The notes: generated by a model from the sequence alone, not told the origin. Shown: positions 10,987-20,804, counted from the stretch's first letter. The stretch is 64,000 nucleotides of DNA from JBBIND01 sp037444075 (GCA_037444075.1 JBBIND010000010.1:1-64000); one strand, 5' to 3'. Translations and numbers: made by a program.

Positions 10987-12348
10987 CTATTCGTCAGGCA
11001 AATCCGCGGTGAAGTTCTCGAACTTCGTGAACTCGCGCAGAAAGAGGAGTTTGACGCTCCCGATAGGTCCGTTTCGCTGCTTGGCGATAATCAGCTGAGC
11101 GATGCCCTGCAGGTCCTTGTTATCCGGCTTGTAGACTTCCTCACGATAGACGAAGCCCACCAGGTCGGCGTCCTGCTCGATGGACCCGGACTCGCGCAGG
11201 TCACTGAGTTGCGGCTTGTGATCTCCGGGCCGGGTTTCAGGGGCGCGGCTGAGCTGCGAGATGACCAGCATCGGCACGTTCAGTTCCTTGGAAAGCAGCT
11301 TCATGCCGCGTGACAAGGCGCTGACCTCCTGGTTGCGGTTTTCGAACCGGCCACGTCCGCTCATCAGCTGCAAGTAGTCCACGATGACCAAATCCAGGCC
11401 GTGCTCGCTCTTCAGTCGGCGCAGTTTGGCGTGCATGTCCATCAGGTTGATGCCGGCCGTATCATCGATGAAGAGCTTCGCTTCCACCAGGTCCGAGGTT
11501 GCCACCTGCAGGCGGCGCCGCTCGTCGGCATTGAGATAGCCGGCCCGGAATTTTCCCATGTCCACTCTGGCGGAGGCGCAGATAAGGCGTGTCAGCAGTG
11601 ACTCCTTGGACATTTCGAGCGAAAAGACCGCCACTGTCTTCTTGAGCTTGGGATGGACGCAGACGTGCTGCGCGATGTTCAGCGCCAGCGCGGTCTTCCC
11701 CATGGAGGGACGCGCCGCCAGGATGATGAGTTCGCCCGGGTGCAATCCTCCGGTCATCTCGTCGAGCTTCACAAAGCCCGTGCCCAGGCCTTTGACGCGC
11801 TTGCTCGGATCCAGGAAAGTGCTGATGCCCCCCTCGTATCCGTCAATGATGCCGCGCGGGGAGGCCAAATCGGCGCGGGAGCGGTCCTCGCCCAGCTTTA
11901 GCAGGGCTTCCTCGGCAGAGCCCAGGATCTCGTCCGCCGTCTCCTGACCAAGCATGCAGCGGTCAATCAGCTTCTGCGAGGTGAAGATGACGCGCCGCAA
12001 CAAGCCCTTTTCCCGGATAATCCGGACGTAGCCTTCAAGGTTGTGAATCTGTGGAAGCCCGTCGTCGAGCGAGACAAGATAGCTGAACCCGTCCACGGAC
12101 TCTAACTGTCCCTGGCGCATCAGTTCTTCCGCCAAGGTTACCCGGTCAATCTTGAGGCCCCGCTCGTGCAAGTCCCCCATGCGGGCGAAAATGCGGCGGT
12201 GCTTTTCCAGGCTGAAATCCTCCTGAGAGAGGACGCCGGCCACTTGAAGGTAGGCGGAGTCGTCCAGGAGGATCGAGCCCAATACGAGCCGTTCGGCATC
12301 TACGTTAGAGGGGAGTCCCCGTTCGAAGGCGATTTCACTGCTGGCCAT
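10987..12348 (-). CDS. dnaB: Replicative DNA helicase DnaB
   Basis: 453 residues, the usual length for DnaB, the ring-shaped 5'-3' helicase that opens DNA at the replication fork. The N-terminal helical domain starts GLPSNVDAERLVLGSILLDD. The RecA-like motor has Walker A ARPSMGKTALALN, Walker B LDLVIVDYLQLM, and the conserved arginine-finger region near DLRESGSIEQDADLV; the helicase-loader face looks intact. No intein is inserted in any of these motifs. The gene is preceded by a 277-base gap. rpsF, rpsR and rplI, its usual neighbours in many bacteria, are not here; instead an ABC transporter follows. Confidence 0.97.
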   Translation of the reverse strand: MASSEIAFERGLPSNVDAERLVLGSILLDDSAYLQVAGVLSQEDFSLEKHRRIFARMGDLHERGLKIDRVTLAEELMRQGQLESVDGFSYLVSLDDGLPQIHNLEGYVRIIREKGLLRRVIFTSQKLIDRCMLGQETADEILGSAEEALLKLGEDRSRADLASPRGIIDGYEGGISTFLDPSKRVKGLGTGFVKLDEMTGGLHPGELIILAARPSMGKTALALNIAQHVCVHPKLKKTVAVFSLEMSKESLLTRLICASARVDMGKFRAGYLNADERRRLQVATSDLVEAKLFIDDTAGINLMDMHAKLRRLKSEHGLDLVIVDYLQLMSGRGRFENRNQEVSALSRGMKLLSKELNVPMLVISQLSRAPETRPGDHKPQLSDLRESGSIEQDADLVGFVYREEVYKPDNKDLQGIAQLIIAKQRNGPIGSVKLLFLREFTKFENFTADLPDE

Positions 12349-12625
12349 GGCGCTTTCGTTCCAGCTTGACGGGTTGCGTTGCTCCAGGCAAGTAGTCTTT
12401 GTGGTCTTTAACTTGAAAGACTTAGCCTGTGAGTTTCTTGGCCCGTCCGGGCTTCGGTCCTGTGCAAGGCAAGTCGCTCAGAGCAAACGCCTGAACCGCC
12501 CTGCCTTTCTGTTTTCCACAGGACTTCCACGAACATTTCACTCTTATTTTGTACTACACCAGGGCCTTCAGGCTACCCATTTCCGCTCAAGCACGGAAAA
12601 ATTCCCGTCGAGCACATGGCGGGGC
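12349..12625. other. Intergenic gap between tolC-like gene and dnaB
   Basis: 277 bases. Apart from a small hairpin, TTTCCG/CGGAAA at 12580-12599, which could help end the efflux operon transcript, I see no convincing gene, promoter or RNA element here. Confidence 0.3.
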
Positions 12626-14275
12626 TCAAGGCAGGCGGATGTTGTGCGAGTCCAGGGTGAGTCCGAGCGCCTGCTGCAAACGGCTCACGGCTTTGTTGAA
12701 ATCCAGGCGCGCCACCACCTCCCTGCGGAGGGAATCCGCCATCTCGTTTTGCCGCGTCAGCACCAGAAAGTTGGTGGATTCGCCGGTCTGGAACAGCCGG
12801 ATCTCGCTTTCCAGTTTCTCCCGGGCGGCGCGGGCGCCAGCCTCCGCCGCGGCGATGCGCTGCCGGGCGCTTTGTATGGATTGGAGGGCATTGCGGACTT
12901 GCGCCTCGATGCCCTGCTCGAGCCGGGCGCGCTCCAACTTGATTCGGCGGCCGGCCAGAACGCTCTGAGCCAGTCCACTCTCGGCGGCGCGGTTGCGGAC
13001 GTTCCAATCCAGGGTGAGCCCCACCTGAAAGCTCTGATAGCGCGCGCGGAGAACGTTGGAAAGCGCCGAGCCGTACCCGCCGAGAAGACCTTCCGGTAAA
13101 GCCCCGAACGAGATGACGGGCAACGGCGTTATTCCGGCTCTGGCTGACAGCAGGTTGATGCGCTCCAATTGGATGCGGCTCAGCTCGCTGAAGGGATTGT
13201 CCGCGGCGGACAGCGAGCCGGCCAACCCCGTCTGGCTGTATGCGGCCAGCAGGTTCAGTTGCGGCTTGGTCTGATCCGAGTAGAGTTCCTTGCTGATCTC
13301 ATTGGATTCATCGCGCAATCCCAACTGCCGCAGTTCGGCCCGGCGGCGGAGGGCGGCGTTCACGGCTTCCCGCAGGTCATCATAAGGCGGCTCGAGGATG
13401 CGCTCGGCCGTGGGGAGGATCTCCTCGCCCCACAGCGGGTCCAGGCGGTCGGCAGCCAGCATCGTCTTCAGCGCGTTTTCGGCCTGCGTCACCAGGCCTG
13501 CGCTGGCAAACCAGGCATCCAGACGGCGCGCCAATTCCGCTTCGGCGGCAGTCAGTTCCACCGGAGCCAGCGTTCCACTATCGACCATGCGGCGGCTGCG
13601 CGCCAATTGCTCCCGGGCAAGGTCGACGCTCTCCGACTGCACGCCAAAGTCCTGGCGGGCGGCGACCAGGTCCCAATAGGCTTGTTCCACGCGGACTACG
13701 ACGTCAATCAGCTTGAGTTCGAAATCGGTCCCGGAAATGTCCGCCTGCTTGCTGCGCAGACGCAATTCAGCGCGTTCCCGGTCAATCTGCCGGTTACGCA
13801 GCAGCGGCTGGCTGAAGCCAAGCGTCAGGCGGCTGAGCAGGTAAGGATTCAGTCCGGCGAACGGGTTCGTGGTGCTCTGGCGTGAGTTGTCGAAATCCAG
13901 GCTGAGCAGGGAGCCCTGCCAGGGCAGCCGCTGGCGGAACGCGAAATTCTCGGCGTGGACCCGCTCCGTGAGGCTGCCATCGCGGCCCATCAGGACGGAC
14001 CCGGTGGGCGTGTTCCGGTTGTCGAACAGGGGGGACCACCTCAGCAGCGGGTCCATGAAGCCACGCGCGCCCTTGACCGCTTCGCGGGCGCTGGCCACGG
14101 TGGTCTTCTCAATCTCAATTTCCAGGTTGGCGCGGAGGGTGGTTTCCACGGCCTCGGCCAGCGTGAGCTGCCTTTTCATCAGGCCCACGCCAACTCGTTG
14201 CGGCGCCTCGATTTCGGCGGCCACAACCGGCAAAGCAAGCAGGGCGGCTAGTAGGATCCGAATCATGGGTTTCAA
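12626..14275 (-). CDS. TolC-family outer membrane efflux protein
   Basis: 549 residues with an N-terminal signal peptide (IRILLAALLALPVVAA, cleavage about residue 20). The body is made of long, Ala/Leu/Arg-rich coiled helices in two repeats (for example RAELRLRSKQADISG and the RQRIAAAEAGARAAREKLES region), which is the pattern of TolC/OprM outer membrane channels that assemble as trimers. It is the last gene of the tetR-MFP-RND-tolC operon; its ATG overlaps the RND stop codon (ATGA at 14272-14275). It would provide the exit duct for substrates pumped by the RND protein. No lipobox is present, so it is not lipid-anchored in the way of OprM. Confidence 0.93.
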   Translation of the reverse strand: MKPMIRILLAALLALPVVAAEIEAPQRVGVGLMKRQLTLAEAVETTLRANLEIEIEKTTVASAREAVKGARGFMDPLLRWSPLFDNRNTPTGSVLMGRDGSLTERVHAENFAFRQRLPWQGSLLSLDFDNSRQSTTNPFAGLNPYLLSRLTLGFSQPLLRNRQIDRERAELRLRSKQADISGTDFELKLIDVVVRVEQAYWDLVAARQDFGVQSESVDLAREQLARSRRMVDSGTLAPVELTAAEAELARRLDAWFASAGLVTQAENALKTMLAADRLDPLWGEEILPTAERILEPPYDDLREAVNAALRRRAELRQLGLRDESNEISKELYSDQTKPQLNLLAAYSQTGLAGSLSAADNPFSELSRIQLERINLLSARAGITPLPVISFGALPEGLLGGYGSALSNVLRARYQSFQVGLTLDWNVRNRAAESGLAQSVLAGRRIKLERARLEQGIEAQVRNALQSIQSARQRIAAAEAGARAAREKLESEIRLFQTGESTNFLVLTRQNEMADSLRREVVARLDFNKAVSRLQQALGLTLDSHNIRLP

Positions 14276-17200
14276 CGCAATAGTCCCGGCACTCCGCCCA
14301 AGGCGCGCCGCACTGCTCCGCCTCCCCGGCGGTAGAGACCGGAGACGCGCGACCAGACCGTGGCATGGGCGAAGTCATCAAACAACGAATAGGCCACCGG
14401 GGTGACCAGAAGAGTCAGCAGCAGGCAAAGCGTTTGGCCGCCGATAACGACAATGGCAACCGTGCGGCGGGAGCCGCTGCCGGCGCCCCCGCCCAACGCC
14501 ATGGGCATCATGCCGGCCACCAGGGAGGCGGTCGTCATCAGGATGGGCCGCAGACGGTCTTCGCAGCCCCGGTAGATGGCCTCCAGCCGGTTGAGGTTTT
14601 CCTTGCGGCGCAGAGACTTGATGTGGTCAATCTGCAAAATGGCGTTCTTCTTCACAATGCCGAACAGAACCAGGATGCCGACCGAGGAGTAGATGATCGA
14701 GAAATTCTCCCCTGCCAGCATTAAGGCAAGCAAGGCGAAAGGCACGCTGAGAGGCAGGCTGAGCAGGATGGTCACCGGGTCGATGAAGCTCTCAAACTGC
14801 GCCGCCAGCACCATGTACATGAACACGATGGCCAGCAGGAAAGCGATCACGTAGCTGGTGGCCGCGCGGCCGAATTCCTTGCTCTTGCCGAGCAGACCGC
14901 TGGAGTAACCGGGAGGCAGGTTCATGTCGCGGACCGTCTCGTCGATGATACTGAGAACGTTGCTCATGGATTGGCCTTCCACCAGGTTGGCCATGAGAAT
15001 GATCTGCCTCTGCCGGTTGTAGCGCTCGATCATGGTGGGTCCGGTGGCTTCCTCAAACGAAGCTACGTTGGCCACCGGCACGTTGCCCAGAGAAGTGGAA
15101 GGCACGTAGAGGCGCTCCAGGGATTGCGGCGAATCGCGAAACTCCTTCTGGACGCGGAGCAGCACGTCGTAGCGGTCATCGCCTTCGCGGTAGGTGGTGG
15201 CTTGCTCGTCGCCGCCCACGAGCGTACGCAGGGCGGTGGCGACGGAGGCCAGGCTGACGCCTAAATCGGCGGCCTTGTCACGGTTCACGTTGACGCGAAT
15301 CTCCGGCTTGCCCGGCTCGTAGGTGGTGTCGAGGTCCGCCACGCCCGGCACGGCGGAGAGCCGGCGCAGCAACTCGGTGGCGTACTTCTCCAATTCCTCG
15401 AGATCCGGCCCCTGGAGGAAGAACATCAGGTCGCGCGAATCGCCTCCCTGAATCAGCGTTGGCATCTGGACGCTGATGTTCAGGTCCCGGAAGCGCTCCG
15501 TGCGGCGCCTGGCAAGCAACATCAGTTCCGCCTGGCTTTGGCCGCGCTCATCGACAGGCACGAGTTCGACCAGCACTGACGCGCGGTCCACCTGCTGGCG
15601 GATATCCGCGCCGATGGTGGTGAGCAGGTCACGCACCCCGGGCAGGCGGCGAAGCTCCTCTTCCACTTCGCGCATCACTTCCCGGCTCCCCTCAAGCGAT
15701 GAGCCCGGCGGCATGCGGACGAACACCTCGAAGGCGCTCTGGTCGTCGGTGGGCAGGAAGTCCTTGCCGATGGCGTTGAACAGAGGCACCGAAGTGGCGG
15801 CTACGAGGAAGCAGAGCACTACAATGGCCCAGCGGTGGGACATCGACCAGTGCAGCATCCGGCGGTACTGCCCGGCCAACAGGCGGAACAGCCATGTGTC
15901 CTTGGTGGAGCCGCGCGCGCCGTTCGAGCCCGGCCGGAGAAAGCGGGAGCACAGCATGGGCGTCAGCGTGAAGCTGACCAGCAGCGAGACCAGGATGGCG
16001 AACGCCGCCGTGTAGCCGAAGCTCGACATGAACCGCCCGACGATGCCTTCCATGAAAGCCACGGGCAGGAAGATGATGACCAGGCTGAAGGTGGTGGCCA
16101 TCACCGCCAGTCCGATGTCGCGCGTGCCCTCAATCGCCGCCTGAACGGGCGATAGCTTCTTCTCCTCGGCGAAACGGAAGATGTTCTCGAGCACAACAAT
16201 GGCGTCGTCAATCACGATGCCCACCACCAGCACCAGCGCCAGCATGGTGATCTGGTTCAGTGTGAAGTCCATGGCCTGCATCAGGCTGTAGGTGGAGATG
16301 ATCGACGTCGGAATGGCCACCGCGGCGATGAGCGTGGAGCGCCAGCTGCGGATGAACAGCAGCACGATCACCGCCGCCAGGAAGCCGCCCAGAATCAGGT
16401 GTTCCTGCACGGCGCGGAAAGACTCGGCAATGAACAGCGATTGATCCTGCGTGTAGGTAATGGCGAAGTCAGACGGCAACACCGGGCGCAAGGTGTCGAT
16501 GCGCGCTTTGAGGCTGTCGATGATAGCCACCGTGTTGGTGCCCGCCTGCTTGCGAACCTGCAGGACCACGGCGGGCTTTCCGTTCAGCAGCGCGAGCGAG
16601 CGAGGTTCCTCGTAACCGTCCACCACTTGCGCGAAGTCGCCCAAACGGACCGGGGCGCCGCCCGGCGAGGCGACGACGATGCGGGCGAAGTCCTCCGGGC
16701 GCTCGATGCGTCCCAAAGTGCGCAGGGAGACCTCGCGCGGGCCTCGGTCCAGCCGCCCGCCGGGAATCTCGACGTTCTGCGCGGCCAGAGCCTGGCGCAC
16801 CTGGTCAATGCTGAGGTTGTAGGCGTAGAGCTTCTCGCCGTCCAGCCATACCTGGATTTGCCGGCGGCGCTCGCCGACGAAGCGCACCTGGCCGACGCCA
16901 GAGATCGTCTCTATGTCTTTCTTGATCCGGTCGTCGACGATCTTGGTGGTCTCGCGCAAGTCGCGCGGGCTGGAAATGACGATGTTGATGATGGGAGAGG
17001 CGTCGGTGGACAGCTTCTCCACCACCGGTTGGATAGCATCGCGCGGCAGTTGCCCGAGGATAGCCGAGATCTTGTCACGCACTTCCTGAGCGGCCACGTC
17101 GGCATCCTTCTCCAGCACGAACTGAATCACCACCCGCGAAAGGCCCTCGGAGGAGAAAGAGAGCAATTCATCGATCCCGCTGATCGTGTTAACCGCTTCC

Positions 17201-17406
17201 TCGACGCGCTTGCTGACCTGAGACTCCACCTCCTCGGGAGAGGCGCCGCGTAACACCGTGGTGACGGTCACTATGGGGAACTCGATCTTCGGGAAGAAAT
17301 CGACGCCGAGCTTGCGGTAGGCATCCAGTCCCAGAACCACCAGCGCCAATATGAGCATGGTGGCGAAAACGGGGCGCCGTATGCAGATTTGAGCCAGCTT
17401 TTGCAT
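14272..17406 (-). CDS. RND efflux pump inner membrane transporter (HAE1/AcrB-type)
   Basis: 1044 residues, the expected length. Twelve membrane helices and two large periplasmic loops are evident. The proton-relay residues are in place: the Asp pair in VVGIVIDDAIVV in helix 4 and the lysine in FGIVKKNAILQ in helix 10. The N-terminus FATMLILALVVLGLDAYRKLGVDFFPKIEFP is typical of HAE1 exporters of drugs, detergents or other amphiphiles, and not of heavy-metal pumps. It lies three bases after the membrane-fusion gene and overlaps the outer membrane gene, giving a complete tripartite pump. A TetR repressor heads the same operon, so expression is probably induced by a substrate. Confidence 0.96.
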   Translation of the reverse strand: MQKLAQICIRRPVFATMLILALVVLGLDAYRKLGVDFFPKIEFPIVTVTTVLRGASPEEVESQVSKRVEEAVNTISGIDELLSFSSEGLSRVVIQFVLEKDADVAAQEVRDKISAILGQLPRDAIQPVVEKLSTDASPIINIVISSPRDLRETTKIVDDRIKKDIETISGVGQVRFVGERRRQIQVWLDGEKLYAYNLSIDQVRQALAAQNVEIPGGRLDRGPREVSLRTLGRIERPEDFARIVVASPGGAPVRLGDFAQVVDGYEEPRSLALLNGKPAVVLQVRKQAGTNTVAIIDSLKARIDTLRPVLPSDFAITYTQDQSLFIAESFRAVQEHLILGGFLAAVIVLLFIRSWRSTLIAAVAIPTSIISTYSLMQAMDFTLNQITMLALVLVVGIVIDDAIVVLENIFRFAEEKKLSPVQAAIEGTRDIGLAVMATTFSLVIIFLPVAFMEGIVGRFMSSFGYTAAFAILVSLLVSFTLTPMLCSRFLRPGSNGARGSTKDTWLFRLLAGQYRRMLHWSMSHRWAIVVLCFLVAATSVPLFNAIGKDFLPTDDQSAFEVFVRMPPGSSLEGSREVMREVEEELRRLPGVRDLLTTIGADIRQQVDRASVLVELVPVDERGQSQAELMLLARRRTERFRDLNISVQMPTLIQGGDSRDLMFFLQGPDLEELEKYATELLRRLSAVPGVADLDTTYEPGKPEIRVNVNRDKAADLGVSLASVATALRTLVGGDEQATTYREGDDRYDVLLRVQKEFRDSPQSLERLYVPSTSLGNVPVANVASFEEATGPTMIERYNRQRQIILMANLVEGQSMSNVLSIIDETVRDMNLPPGYSSGLLGKSKEFGRAATSYVIAFLLAIVFMYMVLAAQFESFIDPVTILLSLPLSVPFALLALMLAGENFSIIYSSVGILVLFGIVKKNAILQIDHIKSLRRKENLNRLEAIYRGCEDRLRPILMTTASLVAGMMPMALGGGAGSGSRRTVAIVVIGGQTLCLLLTLLVTPVAYSLFDDFAHATVWSRVSGLYRRGGGAVRRALGGVPGLLR

Positions 17407-17409
17407 GCG

Positions 17410-18624
17410 TCAGCTCCCCTTTGAGCCGTTCCTCACCTGGACTGTAGCGCCGTCCACGAGTGCGGCCAGTTCGGTGAGCGCCACCGTGTCCCCCACGCGC
17501 AAACCGTCCGCGGGGACTTCCACCCACCCGTCCTGGCTCACCCCGGGCGTCAACTTGCGTTCCAGGGCCTTGCCATCGCGAATCACGAAGAGCTTGGTGA
17601 GGCCGGCCACGGTATAGAGCGCCTCCGGCGGCACGACGTGAATCTCCACGCCGCGTTCCACTACCAATTCAACGCGCACAAACATGCCCGGTCTGAGACC
17701 CGCATTGTTGGATGTCAGCCGCGCTTCCACCGTGAGCGACCGCGACCGGGGCTCGAGCGAAGGGTTCAACGACCGGACCTCGGCCGAATACGATTCCCCG
17801 GGCAGGGCGTCCGTGGTGAACGACAACCGGGCCCCTGCTTTTACGGCGCCGGCCGCCGATTCCGGAATTTCGACGCGCAGGCGTAGCGGGGTGCTCTTAA
17901 CGAGCGTCAATATGGGCGTGTTTTCACGCAGATACTGGCCCGGCGAAACGTGGCGCGCAGCTACCTCCCCGTCGAAGGGCGCCCGCACGGTGGCGTCCGC
18001 CAAACGTTTCTCGGCCAGTTTGACCTCGGCGCGCAGCGCCTGCACGGAAGCAAGCAGCGTGCGGAGTTCGTCGCGGGTGGCCTCCACCGCCGCCTGACGG
18101 GCGCGAAAAGCCTGCTCAAACTCGGTGAAGCGCTGCGAGGAGATGTCCCCGCTTTTCACCAATTTTGCGGCGCTTTCGTACTTGACGCGCGCATCCTCCA
18201 GCATGGCCAACGCCTGTCTCATCGAGGGTGTCGAGTCCACGGCCGAGTTCTCCTGGCCAGGTTCCAACCCGACTCGGGCCAGCGCCTGCGCCAAAGCAGC
18301 GCGGGCGCGGTCCAGTTGCAGCTGCAGCTCCCGCTTGTCCAGTTCGGCGACAACGTCGCCGCGGCGTACGCGTTGGCCGAAGTCGAAACGGATTTCCGCC
18401 ACCCGGCCGGGCACTTCGGAGCCCACGGCAACGGTCTCATCGGGGTGCAGCGAACCAGTGACGTAGATAGCGCGGTCGATGCGGCGGGTCTCCACTTTCC
18501 CCACGGCTACCACCGTGGGTTCCGTGGCTTCTGTCCGCGCTGGCCCATTCGAGGTAGGGGAATTGGAGCAACCGGCAAGCCAAGCTGCCGCGGTTGCCAG
18601 CAAAGCAAGAAAAGGACGTTTCAT
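17410..18624 (-). CDS. RND efflux periplasmic adaptor (membrane fusion) lipoprotein
   Basis: 404 residues from the ATG at 18624. MKRPFLALLATAAAWLAGCSNS is a lipoprotein signal with lipobox LAGC. The mature protein follows the order of the HlyD/AcrA family: a barrel-sandwich part (GSEVPGRVAEIRFDFGQRVRRGD), a coiled-coil hairpin, then the second lipoyl half (ATVRAPFDGEVAARHVSPGQYL), a beta-barrel and a membrane-proximal domain. It bridges the RND pump and outer membrane channel. The frame is open ten codons further upstream, but the ATG at 18624 overlaps the tetR stop (ATGA at 18621-18624) and directly precedes the signal sequence, so I choose it. Confidence 0.93.
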   Translation of the reverse strand: MKRPFLALLATAAAWLAGCSNSPTSNGPARTEATEPTVVAVGKVETRRIDRAIYVTGSLHPDETVAVGSEVPGRVAEIRFDFGQRVRRGDVVAELDKRELQLQLDRARAALAQALARVGLEPGQENSAVDSTPSMRQALAMLEDARVKYESAAKLVKSGDISSQRFTEFEQAFRARQAAVEATRDELRTLLASVQALRAEVKLAEKRLADATVRAPFDGEVAARHVSPGQYLRENTPILTLVKSTPLRLRVEIPESAAGAVKAGARLSFTTDALPGESYSAEVRSLNPSLEPRSRSLTVEARLTSNNAGLRPGMFVRVELVVERGVEIHVVPPEALYTVAGLTKLFVIRDGKALERKLTPGVSQDGWVEVPADGLRVGDTVALTELAALVDGATVQVRNGSKGS

Positions 18625-19259
18625 AAAGAGCGAGCCTCGGTCTGCGGGGAGCATTTCAAACCTTCCAGGAAAATCTTCACCACCCCGGCCACCACGCGCT
18701 TCCGCCTGGCCGGCAAACTGCCCTTCCCGAAGACCACATAAGATAGACCCTGGTGCACCAGCATGCCGGCGAAAGCCTGTACGGCGAGCGTCGGGTCTGC
18801 CTTGCGCAGCGCGCCGGCGTTCATGCGCGCCCGGAGATACTTCGAAATGTGCTGGTAGAAGACCTCCACCTGGCGCGCGAAGAAGAGCTCGGAAAGTTGG
18901 TGGCCCTCCAGCCCGCTGTAGAGCAGCAGGCGCACGTAGCGGGGGTCTTCGAGGTACCAGTCCAGGATGAGCTCGCCGAGCCGGGTGAAAACTCCCTGGT
19001 CGTCCTGAGCCTCGATGAGAGCGGTCAGTTTGTCGTCCGGGCGGGTATTGCGGCTCCGCAAGCGCGACTCGATGATGGCATCGTAGAGCGCTTGCTTGGT
19101 GGGGAAATGCCGGTAAAGGACGGGTTCGGTCACGCCGACGGCGGCAGCCAGTTCGCGCGTGGTGGCGCCTCGGAAGCCGCGGTCGGAAAACAGGCTGACG
19201 GCGGCTTCTACAATGGCCGCACGCCGGTCATCAGCATTCATGCGGTGCTGGGTGGCCAT
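18621..19259 (-). CDS. TetR-family repressor of the efflux operon
   Basis: 212 residues from the ATG at 19259; the frame continues to a TTG at 19277, with no good ribosome site at either. The TetR helix-turn-helix is clear: IVEAAVSLFSDRGFRGATTR, ELAAAVGVTEPVLYRHF, PTKQALYDAI. The C-terminal ligand domain is not assignable to a known subfamily. Its stop overlaps the start of the adaptor gene, so repressor and pump are one operon and repression is probably autogenous. A repeat-bearing sequence just upstream (19271-19305) overlaps the candidate -10 and could be the operator. The inducing ligand is unknown. Confidence 0.92.
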   Translation of the reverse strand: MATQHRMNADDRRAAIVEAAVSLFSDRGFRGATTRELAAAVGVTEPVLYRHFPTKQALYDAIIESRLRSRNTRPDDKLTALIEAQDDQGVFTRLGELILDWYLEDPRYVRLLLYSGLEGHQLSELFFARQVEVFYQHISKYLRARMNAGALRKADPTLAVQAFAGMLVHQGLSYVVFGKGSLPARRKRVVAGVVKIFLEGLKCSPQTEARSL

Positions 19260-19270
19260 ACGCTTCAAGG

Positions 19271-19327
19271 CTAGCAACCACTAACCTAGTAAACGCTAAT
19301 TTAGCAGAAGCGAGACCGTAGGGGCAA
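19271..19327 (-). promoter_or_regulatory. Candidate tetR promoter with repeated operator
   Basis: On the minus strand TTGCCC (19322-19327), an 18-base spacer and TAAATT (19298-19303) form a plausible promoter. Over and just after the -10 lie two near-palindromes, CTAACCTAG at 19281-19289 and CTAATTTAG at 19296-19304, exactly 15 bases apart, with a third related CTAGCAACCA at 19271. This spacing of symmetric sites over a promoter is what a TetR dimer pair would bind. Confidence 0.45.
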
Positions 19328-19367
19328 CCCGGCCCGCTGCCGCTTCGCCCGGGCCGCCGCGGCCGTC

Positions 19368-20804
19368 GTGTTATGCTGTCTGGCGGAAGTGTTCAGCCGT
19401 CAACGCCGGAAGGTCAAGATCCTGTACGGCCTGGCCGACGTCATCCTTATTGCGGCGGCCTTCGAGGCCGCTTATCAAACCCGGCTCCACCTGGAGCTGA
19501 CCAATATCTTCTTTATCGTTCCGCCGGTGAAAGCCCTCCTGTTGGGCGCGGCCATGCTGGGATGGCCCCTGGTGGGCGCCTGGTTGAACGTCTACGACCA
19601 CCTGGACGCGGCGCGGCCGCGCGCCATTTTCCGAGACGCCTTCAAGCAGTGTGCCTTCGGCACGGTCGGCATCGTGCTGATCGAATATACCCTCCGGCTG
19701 GACTTGAGCCGCCCTTTTCTGGCTCTGCTGGCCGCCTATGGTTTCGTGGCTCTGTGCTTGTTCCGTCTGGGGTCCCGGCGTCTGTTCGGCTGGATGCGGC
19801 GAGGGCTGGGAGCGCCCTACTACATCCTCCTGGTGGGAACCGGTCCGCGCGCAAGGCGCATGGCCGAACAGGTTGAGGCTTCAAGCGATTTCGGGGCGCG
19901 GTTGGTGGGCTTCCTCGCAGCCGAACCGGATGCTCCGGGAGACGAAATCCGGCTGGAGAAGGCCTATCCGGTGCACCCGTTGGCGGCTCTGCCGGAGTTG
20001 CTGGCCCGCCAGATTATCGACGAAGTGATCTTCGCCGTAGATAGCCGGCGGCTGGGGGAGATGGAGGATACGCTCCTGATGTGCGACGAGGAAGGTGTGC
20101 GCTCGCACGTTGCGGCGGACTTCTTCCCGCACGTGTACAGCCGGGTCTTTTTGGAGAAGTTCCAGACGACCCCGCTGCTGACCTTCTCGGCCACACCGCA
20201 GGACGAAGTAGCGCTCATGATCAAACGGGTCACCGACGTTGTAGTGGCTGCCACCAGCCTGGTTGTGCTGGCTCCGCTGATGCTGCTCACCGCCGTGCTG
20301 ATCCGGGCGACCTCGCCGGGTCCGGCGATTTTCCGGCAATTGCGCTGCGGCCTCAGCGGTAGGCGCTTCACACTCTACAAGTTCCGGTCCATGTGCCAGG
20401 ATGCCGAAGCAAGGAAGGCATCTCTCCAGCATCTGAACCCGAAGCAAACTGTTTTCAAGATTCCCAACGATCCCCGCCTGACGCCGATCGGGCGGTATTT
20501 GAGGAAGTTCTCCGTCGACGAATGGCCTCAACTGTGGAACGTCCTGAAAGGCGACATGTCTCTGGTCGGGCCTCGCCCGCCGGTTCCTGAAGAAGTGGAA
20601 CAATATAGACGGTGGCAGCGAAGGCGGCTCCGCATGCGTCCCGGGCTTACCTGCCTCTGGGCGCTGGAGGGCCGGGATTCGCTCGATTTCGAGACGTGGA
20701 TGCGGAAGGACATGGAGTACATCGACAACTGGTCGCTGCCGCTGGATCTTTCGATCCTCCTCCGCACCATCCCCCGCGTACTGTCGGGGAAAGGAGCACA
20801 CTAA
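19368..20804 (+). CDS. Polyprenyl-phosphate sugar-1-phosphate transferase (exopolysaccharide initiation)
   Basis: 478 residues from a GTG at 19368 (GTG at 19389 is an alternative). Four or five N-terminal membrane helices are followed by a Rossmann-like module (YYILLVGTGPRARRMAEQVE) and then a further membrane helix (VTDVVVAATSLVVLAPLMLL). The C-terminal catalytic domain is that of WbaP/CpsE-type transferases: FRQLRCGLSGRRFTLYKFRSM, KFSVDEWPQLWNVLKGDMSL, VGPRPPVPEE and MRPGLTCLWALEGR. Such enzymes start O-antigen or exopolysaccharide repeat units by loading a sugar phosphate on undecaprenyl phosphate. No other glycosyltransferase or flippase is adjacent, so it is a stand-alone initiator. The next gene starts three bases later. 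Confidence 0.93.
   Translation: MLCCLAEVFSRQRRKVKILYGLADVILIAAAFEAAYQTRLHLELTNIFFIVPPVKALLLGAAMLGWPLVGAWLNVYDHLDAARPRAIFRDAFKQCAFGTVGIVLIEYTLRLDLSRPFLALLAAYGFVALCLFRLGSRRLFGWMRRGLGAPYYILLVGTGPRARRMAEQVEASSDFGARLVGFLAAEPDAPGDEIRLEKAYPVHPLAALPELLARQIIDEVIFAVDSRRLGEMEDTLLMCDEEGVRSHVAADFFPHVYSRVFLEKFQTTPLLTFSATPQDEVALMIKRVTDVVVAATSLVVLAPLMLLTAVLIRATSPGPAIFRQLRCGLSGRRFTLYKFRSMCQDAEARKASLQHLNPKQTVFKIPNDPRLTPIGRYLRKFSVDEWPQLWNVLKGDMSLVGPRPPVPEEVEQYRRWQRRRLRMRPGLTCLWALEGRDSLDFETWMRKDMEYIDNWSLPLDLSILLRTIPRVLSGKGAH

Noticed and set aside
12580..12599. A TTTCCG/CGGAAA hairpin as intrinsic terminator of the efflux operon.
   Set aside because: The stem is only six bases and no T-run follows it on the minus strand, so I list it only as a feature of the gap.
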